Position numbers and translations under genes: made by a program. A stretch of 42,965 nt of DNA, from IMG/VR virus record IMGVR_UViG_3300048597_000619, positions 1 to 42,965 of that record, one strand, 5' to 3'. The notes beneath the pieces are model-generated. The model did not search any database. It was not told where the DNA came from and worked only from the letters and a program-made list of their open reading frames with translations. This stretch comes from a virus. Position 1 is the stretch's first letter. Each line of letters opens with the position of its first letter. Below, piece by piece: positions 33,298 to 40,128 of the stretch.

Positions 33298-33529
33298 CGT
33301 CGGTGAACTCGCGCACGAGGTCCCTACCCTTCGGCGTCAGCAGCACGAGCCAGCCCTGCCGCGGCGACCAGCGGCGCTCGACGTACTGCTCGACCGACAG
33401 CCGCCGCACGCGGCCCGCGTCGCAGGTGCCCTACGGAACCGACTCGCCCTCGGTTTCCCACATGGCCAGCCGCTGCAGCAGCCGGAGGTCGTCCTGCGTC
33501 ACGCCCGGCACGACGTAGACGGTGCTCAC
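33290..33529 (-). pseudogene. Small gene interrupted by an in-frame amber codon
   Basis: A GTG start overlaps the upstream stop (GTGA). The frame reads STVYVVPGVTQDDLRLLQRL and on to codon 32, then meets TAG at 33431-33433, then continues open for 46 more codons (EQYVERRWSPRQGWLVLLT) to a TGA at 33290. The second part looks like a winged-helix C-terminus. Full length would be 79 residues. Either a mutation, a base error, or suppression explains the stop; TAG is an ordinary terminator elsewhere in the genome. Confidence 0.65.
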
Positions 33530-33648
33530 GGCGTCACCCCGAGCGCCCGCAGGCACGCCCGCAGGCGAACGCGGCGCAGGTGGACCACGAACGCCAGCCA
33601 GTCGGCCGGGCCTGCCAGTGGCCTCGTATAGCCCCGACGGCGGCTCAT
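33526..33648 (-). CDS. Very small basic protein
   Basis: This 40-residue protein, rich in Arg and Leu (DWLAFVVHLRRVRLRACLR), is supported by ATGA overlap with the preceding gene and GTGA overlap with the next. Function unknown. Confidence 0.45.
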   Translation of the reverse strand: MSRRRGYTRPLAGPADWLAFVVHLRRVRLRACLRALGVTP

Positions 33649-33860
33649 ACCGGCACCAGCTGGCTGCCGGACACCCAGCGGTCCTCGCCGCGGTTCAGGT
33701 CGACGCTGCGGGTCACGCAGTAGCGGACGTGGCCGTCGGCGCCGGTCAGGCTGCCAATCACCTCGACCCACTCGCCGGTGTCGCGGACCTTGGCGCGGTC
33801 GCCGAGTTCGTAGCGGTGCGGCAGCGCGAGGCCGAGCGCAATGTCGGTGGCGGCGTTCAT
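33645..33860 (-). CDS. Small beta-rich hypothetical protein
   Basis: This 71-residue protein starts ATGA over the winged-helix gene's stop. The segment ALPHRYELGDRAKVRDTGEWVEVIG and later SVDLNRGEDRWVSGSQL suggests a small SH3- or KOW-like barrel, a fold often found in phage early proteins that bind nucleic acid or protein. No family name can be given. Confidence 0.55.
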   Translation of the reverse strand: MNAATDIALGLALPHRYELGDRAKVRDTGEWVEVIGSLTGADGHVRYCVTRSVDLNRGEDRWVSGSQLVPV

Positions 33861-34183
33861 GCGAGGCACCACAGGATCATTTTCCGACCCCGACTGTTGG
33901 TAGCCTCGCCCGCGGCGACCAGCTCGCCCGCCTGGTAGAGCTCACTTCTGCGCTTACGCGCTGTCGATGGCGCCCACGTTTCGAGCGCCGGCAGCCGTTC
34001 CAGCGTTTCGTCCGTCATCGGCCCGTGCAGCCGGAACATCGCGCGCACCGTCGCGTGCATGTGGTTCAGCTTCGGCCGCACAGCCTCGGCGGCGGCGACT
34101 TCGGTCACGCTGGCCCGGGCGTGCACCATCGTGCGCAGCGGCGTCGGCTCCGGCATGTCCAGCCAGTTGAGTTGCGCGTCCAT
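33857..34183 (-). CDS. Winged-helix DNA-binding-like protein
   Basis: This 108-residue protein starts at ATG in a TGATG junction with the upstream gene. The C-terminal half (MTDETLERLPALETWAPSTARKRRSELYQAGELVAAG) is a helix-turn-helix with a following wing (NSRGRKMILW), as in small phage regulators. The N-terminal half (LNWLDMPEPTPL...) is extended. It may regulate replication or early transcription. Confidence 0.6.
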   Translation of the reverse strand: MDAQLNWLDMPEPTPLRTMVHARASVTEVAAAEAVRPKLNHMHATVRAMFRLHGPMTDETLERLPALETWAPSTARKRRSELYQAGELVAAGEATNSRGRKMILWCLA

Positions 34184-34572
34184 CACGGCATCCTCTTGAG
34201 CACGTTGCCGAACGGGATCACGTTCTGCGCCGGCCGCCATTGCCGCATCTGCGTCCGGTAGCTGTCCGGCGTCTCGTGGTCCAGCGGCAACCGGAAGCCC
34301 ATCGCCTGCGCCTCCACGATCAGCGGCGACCACCGCGGATCGCCGAACCGGCCGTTCCGGAACACGAGCCCGCCGAACTTCTGGCCGTTGCGCACGTAGT
34401 TGCGGAACGCGGCCTGCCAGTCTCGATACGCCCACGCCTTCGCGGCGGCCTTGTCGACGAACACCTCGAACGTCTCGTCGATGTCGACGGTCGGGTACTT
34501 CGACTCCACCCACTCACGGGTGGCTGTCGTGAGTTGGAGTCCATCGGGCAGAAACTTCATGCCTGGTTTCAT
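34183..34572 (-). CDS. C-terminal domain of a replication-initiator-like protein
   Basis: This 129-residue protein begins MKPGMKFLPDGLQLTTATREW with a GGGGC ribosome site. It contains EVFVDKAAAKAWAYRDWQAAFRNYVRNGQKFGG, the W..AFRNYVRN helix found at the C-terminus of many phage replication (O/DnaT-like) proteins. The usual N-terminal winged-helix half is missing; an HNH gene and 275 non-coding bases lie upstream instead. It could be a natural short version or the remnant of a longer gene. Confidence 0.6.
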   Translation of the reverse strand: MKPGMKFLPDGLQLTTATREWVESKYPTVDIDETFEVFVDKAAAKAWAYRDWQAAFRNYVRNGQKFGGLVFRNGRFGDPRWSPLIVEAQAMGFRLPLDHETPDSYRTQMRQWRPAQNVIPFGNVLKRMP

Positions 34573-34847
34573 CTGTGCCCCTGTGTTTTCTCGCTCTGAC
34601 CGCTGGTGAGGGACGCACCCGTCCTATCCCCGCAGTAGTCGCGGGCGGACGGGCGTGACCGCCGGAGCCGGTACGCTGCGCAGTTGCTTCAAGTCGGCCC
34701 GCCCTCTGCGCTACCCGTGGCGGCGTCGGTGTGCCGAATCCCACAGCACCGACTTCTGCACCCCCTCCGCTGCCGTCTGTCCCGACCAGAGGGAGTGCCC
34801 GGTTCTTTTGCCGCGACCGGAGCCGAAAAGCGGCGCGCATCCTTGCG
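34573..34847. other. Intergenic region between HNH-AP2 and replication-like gene
   Basis: There is no convincing gene here. The open minus frame over this stretch (Gly/Thr/Arg-rich, no domain) looks non-coding. Only short GC-rich inverted repeats such as CCCGC...GCGGG near 34636 are visible, and no clear promoter or terminator. It may be decayed coding sequence left by insertion of the endonuclease gene. Confidence 0.5.
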
Positions 34848-35375
34848 CTAGGGGGTTGGAAAATTGAGCCGTGCAAACTCTCCAAACAGTCGACGAGCAG
34901 CCGCGTCGTACGCCGACGCAGCCGCTTCCGCTGAATCAAAGCTTCCGAGGTGGTGACGAATCCCTTCGCGCTGAATCTCGGCCGTCCAGCGTCCGGTACG
35001 GCCCGAAATCCCTTTGTACGGCCATTGCGAAGACCGATGCTTCCGCTTGTTGTAGGTATTCTCAGCGGCAGAGCACGCGCGCAAGTTCGACCGCCGATTG
35101 TCGAGGCCGAACCCGTTCGCGTGATCGACGATCACTTCATCGCTGTTCACCAGATTGAGAACGTATCGATGAAGCAAGATGTTCTGACGTTTGCCGTGCT
35201 CGTCGTCGAAGCTGTGCGAGGCATAGACCAACGTCGAATTCGCGCGCGTACAGCGGTGCCACGCCAGAGGCTTGATCCAAGGCCAGTCCTCTGGATCCAC
35301 CAGCGCAACCGAACCATCCTTGAGCCTGATGATTCCTTGCTGCCAGTCGTGCCTGTGTCGAAGGGTCAGCGGCAC
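34848..35375 (-). CDS. HNH endonuclease with AP2 DNA-binding domain
   Basis: This 175-residue protein has start set at GTG with ACGAGG upstream; a TTG at 35405 would add ten residues. The N-terminal part has SVALVDPEDWPWIKPLAWHRC. The HNH core is ILLHRYVLNLVNSDEVIVDHANGFGLDNRRSNL, and residues 120-172 are an AP2 domain (YKGISGRTGRWTAEIQREGI, LGSFDSAEAAASAYDAAA). This is the classic free-standing homing endonuclease architecture. Confidence 0.9.
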   Translation of the reverse strand: MPLTLRHRHDWQQGIIRLKDGSVALVDPEDWPWIKPLAWHRCTRANSTLVYASHSFDDEHGKRQNILLHRYVLNLVNSDEVIVDHANGFGLDNRRSNLRACSAAENTYNKRKHRSSQWPYKGISGRTGRWTAEIQREGIRHHLGSFDSAEAAASAYDAAARRLFGEFARLNFPTP

Positions 35376-35445
35376 TGCTCGCCTCGTTGAAACATTTACA
35401 AACAACCGGCAGCACCCAGGCGTGCGTACTGCACGTCCGGGCCGA

Positions 35446-35838
35446 TCAACGAACGGTTCGGATCTGCGTCTCGACGCGCTCGATACGAGCGAGCCGCTGG
35501 TTCGCCGCGACGAGCAGGTCGCGCACTTCGCGGCGCAGCTCGTCGGCCTGGTCGACCGGATCGCGCACGACCGGCTCGGCGAGGCCCCACTCGGCGGCGA
35601 GGTAGCGCGCCATACTGAGATCGCCCGCGTCGCGCGCGAGCCGCCCGAGCCCGACGATCTCGTCGAGCTTCAACTGCTCGGCCTTGCCGTCGTCGACGCA
35701 CGCCTTGAGTCGCGCGTACGCGGACTCGGGTTTCATCGTCGGCCACAGCAGGCCCGCCGCTTTCTTCCACCCGCCGACCGCCAGCACCGCGGACGTGACC
35801 GCGTCGGCGAAAGACTCGTGGAACAGGGCGGATTGCAT
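35446..35838 (-). CDS. CII-like phage regulator (tentative)
   Basis: This 130-residue protein is the second gene of the leftward operon, 13 bases after cro. AVGGWKKAAGLLWPTMKPESAYARLKACVDDG followed by QLKLDEIVGLGRLARDAGD has the helix-turn-helix and trailing helix seen in phage regulatory proteins annotated as CII-like. The C-terminus is a coiled coil (ELRREVRDLLVAANQRLARIE) that could mediate tetramerisation. Position and layout support a lysis-lysogeny regulator. Confidence 0.55.
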   Translation of the reverse strand: MQSALFHESFADAVTSAVLAVGGWKKAAGLLWPTMKPESAYARLKACVDDGKAEQLKLDEIVGLGRLARDAGDLSMARYLAAEWGLAEPVVRDPVDQADELRREVRDLLVAANQRLARIERVETQIRTVR

Positions 35839-35851
35839 TTCCTAGGGGCCT

Positions 35852-36073
35852 CTAGGACAGGCTGTGCGGCACGCTGTCCGCCGCTGGGAACACATCGGGG
35901 TTGAGCACATGCAGCGGAATGCCGGTGATCTCTGCGACCTTCCGGGCGCGCCGCGCCGGTACTCGGCCGGTCTGTACCCACGCCTGAACCGCCTGCGCGG
36001 TGATGCCGAGATGGGCCGCGAGGGCCGTCTGGGATCCGCCGACTGCGTCGACGGCGAGTTGCGCTCCGTTCAT
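35852..36073 (-). CDS. Cro-like repressor of the YdaS family
   Basis: This 73-residue protein carries AVGGSQTALAAHLGITAQAVQAWVQTGRVPARR, a helix-turn-helix of the YdaS/Cro type, and the family closing segment EITGIPLHVLNPDVFP. It is divergent from the CI-like gene across 84 bases. The ATG lies only about nine bases from the proposed -10 region and lacks a Shine-Dalgarno, so the mRNA may be leaderless or nearly so. Confidence 0.85.
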   Translation of the reverse strand: MNGAQLAVDAVGGSQTALAAHLGITAQAVQAWVQTGRVPARRARKVAEITGIPLHVLNPDVFPAADSVPHSLS

Positions 36074-36082
36074 GGCGCACGT

Positions 36083-36110
36083 TTTACAAGATACGGTTAC
36101 GTGCCGTCAA
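36083..36110 (-). promoter_or_regulatory. Leftward early (cro) promoter
   Basis: Minus-strand -35 TTGACG (36105-36110) is followed after 16 bases by TGTAAA (36083-36088); TAAAAC with 18-base spacing is an alternative -10. The spacer contains the 16-base operator-like element shared with the rightward promoter. Confidence 0.6.
36085..36100 (-). promoter_or_regulatory. Operator-like 16-mer, switch-region copy
   Basis: The minus strand reads GTAACCGTATCTTGTA, identical to plus strand 37425-37440. Further TACAAG/CTTGTA half sites lie at 36117-36122 and 36141-36146 in front of cI. These are the best candidates for CI and Cro binding sites. Confidence 0.7.
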
Positions 36111-36157
36111 CCCGTTCTTGTACGTCGGAGGCAACCGCTGCTTGTAAATTCAGGGAT

Positions 36158-36892
36158 ATGCCCAAGGCCAAGCATCCCCGGCCCGAGTACGCGGTCACGG
36201 CGGCGACGATCCGCCGGCTAAGACGGGCTGCCGGGTTCGCTACGCACAAGGCGCTGGCCGACCGGCTCGGTCTCACTCCGCAGGCCGTGCAGTATTGGGA
36301 GGCGGGCTACACGTCGCCCCGCGGAACGACGCTCAGGAACCTCGCGGGCCTCCTCGGCACCACGCCTGGGGCGATCCTTGCGGGTTCCACGGACGCCGCG
36401 AACGAGTCCGGCATTCATCGTGCGCTCGCCCCCGGCGCCACGATCAACGAATGGACGCGTTGGGAGGACTTACCGGAGGGGGAATTCGTGAGCGTGCCGC
36501 GCATCACGGTCGAGTTGGCCGCAGGGAACGGTCACCTCGTCGATCGTGAAGTCGACGAACCCCCGCTTGCCTTTCGCAGCGACTGGCTGCGCAAGCGCAA
36601 GCTGTCCCGCGAGAACCTCCGCGTCGTCACCGTCTCCGGCGCGAGCATGGAGCCGTACCTGGCCGACGGGGACGTGGTGATGCTGAACTTGGCCGAGCGC
36701 ACGGTCGCCGATGGCGAGGTGTACGCGATGCGCTACGGCGACGAAGTCAGGGTAAAGCGGCTGTATCGTCGCTTCGACGGCGGGCTGATCGTACGCTCGG
36801 ACAACCGTGACGCGTTCCCCGACGAGCAACTCGCTGCTGCGGATCTCGAGCACGTCGAAGTCATCGGCAAGGTGGTTTGGCGCGGAGGCTGA
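36158..36892 (+). CDS. CI-like repressor with S24 auto-cleavage domain
   Basis: This 244-residue protein has an N-terminal Cro/CI helix-turn-helix at about 29-65 (HKALADRLGLTPQAVQYWEAG). A linker and a LexA/S24-type C-terminal domain follow: Ser 163 in VSGASMEPYL and Lys 200 in EVRVKRLYRR form the catalytic dyad, and Ala122-Gly123 (ELAAGNG) is the likely scissile bond. The gene therefore should keep lysogeny and be inactivated by RecA after DNA damage. Start at ATG 36158; an upstream extension in the same frame runs through the operators and is not coding. Confidence 0.93.
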   Translation: MPKAKHPRPEYAVTAATIRRLRRAAGFATHKALADRLGLTPQAVQYWEAGYTSPRGTTLRNLAGLLGTTPGAILAGSTDAANESGIHRALAPGATINEWTRWEDLPEGEFVSVPRITVELAAGNGHLVDREVDEPPLAFRSDWLRKRKLSRENLRVVTVSGASMEPYLADGDVVMLNLAERTVADGEVYAMRYGDEVRVKRLYRRFDGGLIVRSDNRDAFPDEQLAAADLEHVEVIGKVVWRGG

Positions 36893-36893
36893 T

Positions 36894-37400
36894 ATGGCGC
36901 TGGCGAAGTGTCGCGAGTGCGGACACGAGGTGAGCACCGAGGCGAAGACCTGTCCCGGCTGCGGCGTGTCGAAACCCACAAAGCGCAGCGGGCCGTCGAC
37001 GGGACTCCTCGTCGTCGTCTTCCTGATCCTGCTGTTCGTGTTCGCGTCCATGTTCACGACGCCGTCGGTTGACCGCGAGCCCAGCGCAAGCGCCCCGCCG
37101 AGCGAGCGCGACCGGCACGCCCTCGCCCTGCTCGCCGGCGCACAGGCACTCCAGCGCGAGATGCGCAACCCGTCGTCGTTCGAACTGCTGGAAGCCATCT
37201 ACGGCGACGGCGGCGCTGTCTGCTACCGCTACCGCGCGCAGAACGGGTTCGGCGGGATGAACGTCGAGCGCGTCGTGATCGGGCCGCGCGCGACCTTCGT
37301 CCGGCAGGAATCCAAGGACGGCGCGGCGTTCGCGCAATCGTGGAATTCCACCTGCGCCGGGCACCCGGATCTGGCCCCCGCGATCCGTCATAACTTCTAA
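36894..37400 (+). CDS. Zinc-ribbon, single-span membrane protein linked to cI
   Basis: This 168-residue protein starts one base after the cI stop with GGAGG upstream, so it should be co-expressed with the repressor. It has an N-terminal zinc ribbon (CRECGHEV...CPGCGVS), one transmembrane helix (GLLVVVFLILLFVFASMF, about 38-55) and a periplasmic domain with two Cys (VCYRYRAQ and STCAGHP) that may pair. Expression in the lysogen suggests a moron such as a superinfection-exclusion or host-modifying protein; this is inference. Confidence 0.75.
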   Translation: MALAKCRECGHEVSTEAKTCPGCGVSKPTKRSGPSTGLLVVVFLILLFVFASMFTTPSVDREPSASAPPSERDRHALALLAGAQALQREMRNPSSFELLEAIYGDGGAVCYRYRAQNGFGGMNVERVVIGPRATFVRQESKDGAAFAQSWNSTCAGHPDLAPAIRHNF

Positions 37401-37416
37401 TCCGTACAAGAAACGC

Positions 37417-37444
37417 TTGACTCTGTAACCGTATCTTGTAGGAT
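37417..37444 (+). promoter_or_regulatory. Rightward early promoter
   Basis: TTGACT (37417-37422), 16 bases, then TAGGAT (37439-37444). The operator-like 16-mer lies between the two boxes, and another half site (TACAAG at 37405-37410) is just upstream. It should drive the whole rightward operon and be repressed in the lysogen. Confidence 0.7.
37425..37440 (+). promoter_or_regulatory. Operator-like 16-mer, rightward promoter copy
   Basis: GTAACCGTATCTTGTA is identical to the minus strand at 36085-36100 and overlaps the promoter spacer and -10 region, so binding there would block RNA polymerase. Confidence 0.7.
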
Positions 37445-37479
37445 GCGGCCTACGGTCCATGTCGGACCGACGAGGCCGC
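37445..37479 (+). promoter_or_regulatory. Two-part inverted repeat before the first rightward gene
   Basis: GCGGCCT (37445-37451) pairs with AGGCCGC (37473-37479) and, inside it, CGGTCC (37453-37458) with GGACCG (37464-37469), loop ATGTC. It ends one base before ATG 37481 and covers the ribosome site. The outer arm overlaps the expected transcription start, so it could be a DNA operator or an RNA hairpin controlling translation. Confidence 0.55.
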
Positions 37480-37480
37480 G

Positions 37481-37669
37481 ATGAACGCAGTCCTGAACCG
37501 CCGGCCGCCGACCGAGCAGCAACTGCTCGACATGGCGCGCTACAGCCAGATCGAGCACGCCGCGCGCCGCGCCCGCCAGCACGTCGAGTACGGGCACCGG
37601 CTGGACGAAGTGCGCTGCCAGGCCGAGATCCGCGACCTGATCGCGGACCTGACCGGTTGGGTGCGCTGA
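37481..37669 (+). CDS. Small hypothetical early protein
   Basis: This 62-residue helical protein (PTEQQLLDMARYSQIEHAARRA) is the first gene of the rightward operon, directly after the inverted repeat. It ends in TGATG with the next gene. No family recognised. Confidence 0.6.
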   Translation: MNAVLNRRPPTEQQLLDMARYSQIEHAARRARQHVEYGHRLDEVRCQAEIRDLIADLTGWVR

Positions 37670-37887
37670 TGGACGCCGCCCGCCTGTCGAAGCGCCATCG
37701 TGAGCGGCTGACTCGCGCGCTGCAGATCCTCGAGCACGGACTGCCCGACGAAGATTCGCAGTACCGGCACGCGGAGCGGTGTGGCGCAGTGCGCGCGATT
37801 CTCGAAGACGTGCTCGGCCTGCCGTGGAAACCGATGGGCGCCACGCACACCGAGGCGCCTGCCGATGGCCAGGCGGTGCGGTCATGA
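37669..37887 (+). CDS. Small hypothetical early protein
   Basis: This 72-residue protein begins MDAARLSKRHRERLTRALQIL, a basic helix, followed by an acidic Cys-containing centre. Start overlaps the previous stop; its stop overlaps the next ATG. Function unknown. Confidence 0.55.
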   Translation: MDAARLSKRHRERLTRALQILEHGLPDEDSQYRHAERCGAVRAILEDVLGLPWKPMGATHTEAPADGQAVRS

Positions 37888-38099
37888 CCCCCGCCGACCG
37901 CCTGCTGTGGGCGATGGGCCTGCTGTGGCTCGCGTTCATCGCGATCGGCCTCGCCCTCGTGATCGCGCGCAAGATCGTCGACCGGCTGCGCCCGCGCCGC
38001 CGCGATCTGTTCGTCAACCGCTCGCCGGACGAGCGACTGCACCGGCCTGGAAGCGTCGTCGACTTCCAGCGGTATCTGTCCGCGCGGACGCCGCGATGA
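37884..38099 (+). CDS. Small single-span membrane protein
   Basis: This 71-residue protein has one N-terminal transmembrane helix (LLWAMGLLWLAFIAIGLALVIA) followed by a strongly basic stretch (RLRPRRRDL) that should stay cytoplasmic, and a polar tail. ATGA overlap with the upstream gene. Function unknown. Confidence 0.6.
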   Translation: MTPADRLLWAMGLLWLAFIAIGLALVIARKIVDRLRPRRRDLFVNRSPDERLHRPGSVVDFQRYLSARTPR

Positions 38100-38278
38100 G
38101 CACCCGCGCCGGCGCCTGGCCGTTCGCATCCTGCGGCGAGCCGCTCGACATCTACGACCCGGCCGAGGACTACGACGTGCGCGAGCGTCGGGACTGGCCG
38201 GACGAGTACGTAACCACCGCAGGCCGCGACATCGCGGCGTGCCGCGAGGCGGGCGTCCCGCCGTTCGGGGAACTGTGA
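38096..38278 (+). CDS. Small acidic hypothetical protein
   Basis: This 60-residue protein contains DIYDPAEDYDVRERRDWPDEY, very acidic in the middle. ATGA-type overlap with the previous gene supports the start. It could be a DNA-mimic-like or inhibitor protein, but nothing beyond charge suggests that. Confidence 0.5.
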   Translation: MSTRAGAWPFASCGEPLDIYDPAEDYDVRERRDWPDEYVTTAGRDIAACREAGVPPFGEL

Positions 38279-38280
38279 CC

Positions 38281-38910
38281 ATGACCACCACGACCGCGCA
38301 CGTCTACACCGCGATCGCCGAGATCACCGCCGAACTCGCGCGCGTCGGCATCGCGAAGGATCGCCGCAACGACCAGCAGGGCTACCGGTTCCGCGGCATC
38401 GACGACGTGTACAACGCGCTCGCGCCCTGCCTCGCGCGCCACAAGCTGTGCGTGCTGCCGCGCGTGCTGACCCGCGAGGTCACCGAGCGCACGACCGCGA
38501 AGGGCGGCGTGCTGTTCTACGTGATCGTCGACGTCGCCTTCGACCTGGTGTCCGCCGTCGACGGCAGCCGCCACGAGGCGCGCGTGATCGGCGAGGCGAT
38601 GGACTCGGGCGACAAGGCCACGAACAAGGCGATGTCCGCCGCGTACAAGTACCTCGCGATGCAGACGTTCTGCATCCCGACCGAGGGCGACAACGACTCC
38701 GACGCGACGACGCACGAAGTCCAGCCGGCGCCGATCCCGGTGGACGTGAAGACCGCGCTGGAAGACGCCGCGAACGAGTCCACGGACGCGCTCAAGGCGG
38801 CGTGGGCGTCGCTGAAGCCCGCCACCCGCAAGGCGATCAGCGACGGCCACGCGGGCTACTGGGCGGACCTGAAGGCGCGGGCCGCGAAGACGCAGAAGGC
38901 CGCGGCGTGA
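38281..38910 (+). CDS. ERF-family single-strand annealing protein
   Basis: This 209-residue recombinase anneals complementary strands during phage recombination and repair. Family signatures: DQQGYRFRGIDDVYNALAPCL near 32-52, GEAMDSGDKATNKAMSAAYK near 100-120, then LAMQTFCIPTEGDNDSD. The C-terminal 50 residues are a helical, basic region. It is adjacent to a YqaJ exonuclease, the usual partner that produces the single strands. Confidence 0.93.
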   Translation: MTTTTAHVYTAIAEITAELARVGIAKDRRNDQQGYRFRGIDDVYNALAPCLARHKLCVLPRVLTREVTERTTAKGGVLFYVIVDVAFDLVSAVDGSRHEARVIGEAMDSGDKATNKAMSAAYKYLAMQTFCIPTEGDNDSDATTHEVQPAPIPVDVKTALEDAANESTDALKAAWASLKPATRKAISDGHAGYWADLKARAAKTQKAAA

Positions 38911-39521
38911 TCGAGCAAGGCACCGACGGCTGGTTCGCCGCCCGGCTGGGCAAGGTCACGGCCTCGCGCGTGGCCGACCTGATGGCGAAGACCAAGACCG
39001 GCCCGGCCGCGTCGCGGCAGAACTACCTGGCGGAGCTCGTCTGCGAGCGCCTGACCGGCCGGCGCAGCGAGGGATTCGTCTCGCGTGACATGGAGCGCGG
39101 GAAGGCGCTCGAGCCCGACGCGCGCCGTGGCTACGAGGCGCTGACCGGCGAGATCGTGACCGAGGCGCCGTTCGTCGACCACCCGACGATCCCGATGTTC
39201 GGGGCGTCGCCGGACGGGTTCGTCGGCGATACGGGGCTGGTCGAGATCAAGTGCCTGAACGCTGCCGGGCATATCGAGGCGTTGAAGTCCGGCCCGCCGA
39301 CGAAATACGTGATCCAGATGCAGGTGCAGATGCTCGTCACCGGCCGCGCGTGGTGCGACTACTGCGCGTTCCACCCGGACTTCCCCGAGCACCTGCAGCT
39401 CGCCGTCTCGCGCGTGCTGCGCGACGAGAAGCACCAGGCCGAGATCGAGACCGCGGTTCGCGCGTTTCTGGCCGAGGTCGACGCGGAGGTCGCGGCGCTG
39501 CAGGCGCTGCGGGCCGCATGA
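38907..39521 (+). CDS. YqaJ/lambda-exonuclease-like recombinase
   Basis: This 204-residue protein starts at GTG over the ERF stop (GTGA). GTDGWFAARLGKVTASR is the YqaJ opening motif. Asp 103 (GASPDGFV), Glu 113 and Lys 115 (LVEIKCL) form the PD-(D/E)XK site, and YVIQMQVQMLVTG follows as usual. It should degrade double-strand ends 5' to 3' for the ERF annealing protein. Confidence 0.93.
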   Translation: MIEQGTDGWFAARLGKVTASRVADLMAKTKTGPAASRQNYLAELVCERLTGRRSEGFVSRDMERGKALEPDARRGYEALTGEIVTEAPFVDHPTIPMFGASPDGFVGDTGLVEIKCLNAAGHIEALKSGPPTKYVIQMQVQMLVTGRAWCDYCAFHPDFPEHLQLAVSRVLRDEKHQAEIETAVRAFLAEVDAEVAALQALRAA

Positions 39522-39949
39522 GTGAGCCCCGCCAGTCGTTCCACCTTGCCGCGTCGCCGACGCGCGAGCGCGTGATCGACCGGATCGGCGCAGTGCTGCG
39601 CGGCCTGCCCGGCGATCGCGCCTGGCGGATCGAGGTGCACGAGCACCGGCCGCGGCGCAGCGACCCGCAGAACCGCTACCTCTGGGGCGCGGTGTATCCG
39701 TCGATCCTGAAGGCCGGCGGCGAGACGCTGGCCGGCTGGACGACCGACGACCTGCACGAGTACCTGCTCGGCGAGCACTTCGGCTGGGAGACGCTGTCCG
39801 GGTTCGGTCGCAAGCGCGTGCGCCCGCTGCGGCGCTCGTCGCGGCTGAACAAGCAGGAGTTCGCCGACTACGTCGCGTTCATCCAGCAGCGCATGGCCGA
39901 GCACGGCATCTACGTGCCGGACCCGAACGAGTACGAGGTCGCAGCATGA
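39518..39949 (+). CDS. NinB-like recombination protein
   Basis: This 143-residue protein shows HRPRRSDPQNRYLWGAVYPSIL and WTTDDLHEYLLGEHFGWE, then RRSSRLNKQEFADYVAFIQQ: the NinB pattern. NinB (Orf) of lambda binds single-stranded DNA and helps load the annealing protein. Location immediately after ERF and exonuclease supports this role. ATGA overlap with both neighbours. Confidence 0.85.
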   Translation: MSEPRQSFHLAASPTRERVIDRIGAVLRGLPGDRAWRIEVHEHRPRRSDPQNRYLWGAVYPSILKAGGETLAGWTTDDLHEYLLGEHFGWETLSGFGRKRVRPLRRSSRLNKQEFADYVAFIQQRMAEHGIYVPDPNEYEVAA

Positions 39950-40128
39950 AGAACCCCGGCCGCAAACCCGCCCTGACCGTCGAGCAAGCCGCCGAGCTGC
40001 GCCGCCGCTGGGCGCTGTACGAGGCGAACCGCCCGGCCGTGCTGGCGCGCGAGTTCGGGGTGCAGCGCGACACGGTGCGGATGTACGGGCGGGATCGCGT
40101 CAAGTCGCTGTGGAGGCGACCCGTATGA
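39946..40128 (+). CDS. Small helix-turn-helix protein
   Basis: This 60-residue basic protein (LTVEQAAELRRRWALYEANRPAVLAREFGVQRDTVRMYGRDR) has a resolvase-like helix-turn-helix in its C-terminal half. Starts ATGA over ninB and ends ATGA with the next gene. Probably binds DNA; target unknown. Confidence 0.65.
   Translation: MKNPGRKPALTVEQAAELRRRWALYEANRPAVLAREFGVQRDTVRMYGRDRVKSLWRRPV

Noticed and set aside
33431-33433. Genome-wide reassignment of TAG to an amino acid
   Set aside because: TAG terminates int, the tail-tip gene, the gp6-like gene and the 477-residue adhesin at sensible positions; readthrough would fuse or extend these proteins.
34514-34939. A 141-codon minus frame covering the intergenic stretch
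   Set aside because: No domain, biased composition and overlap with both neighbouring genes in other frames.
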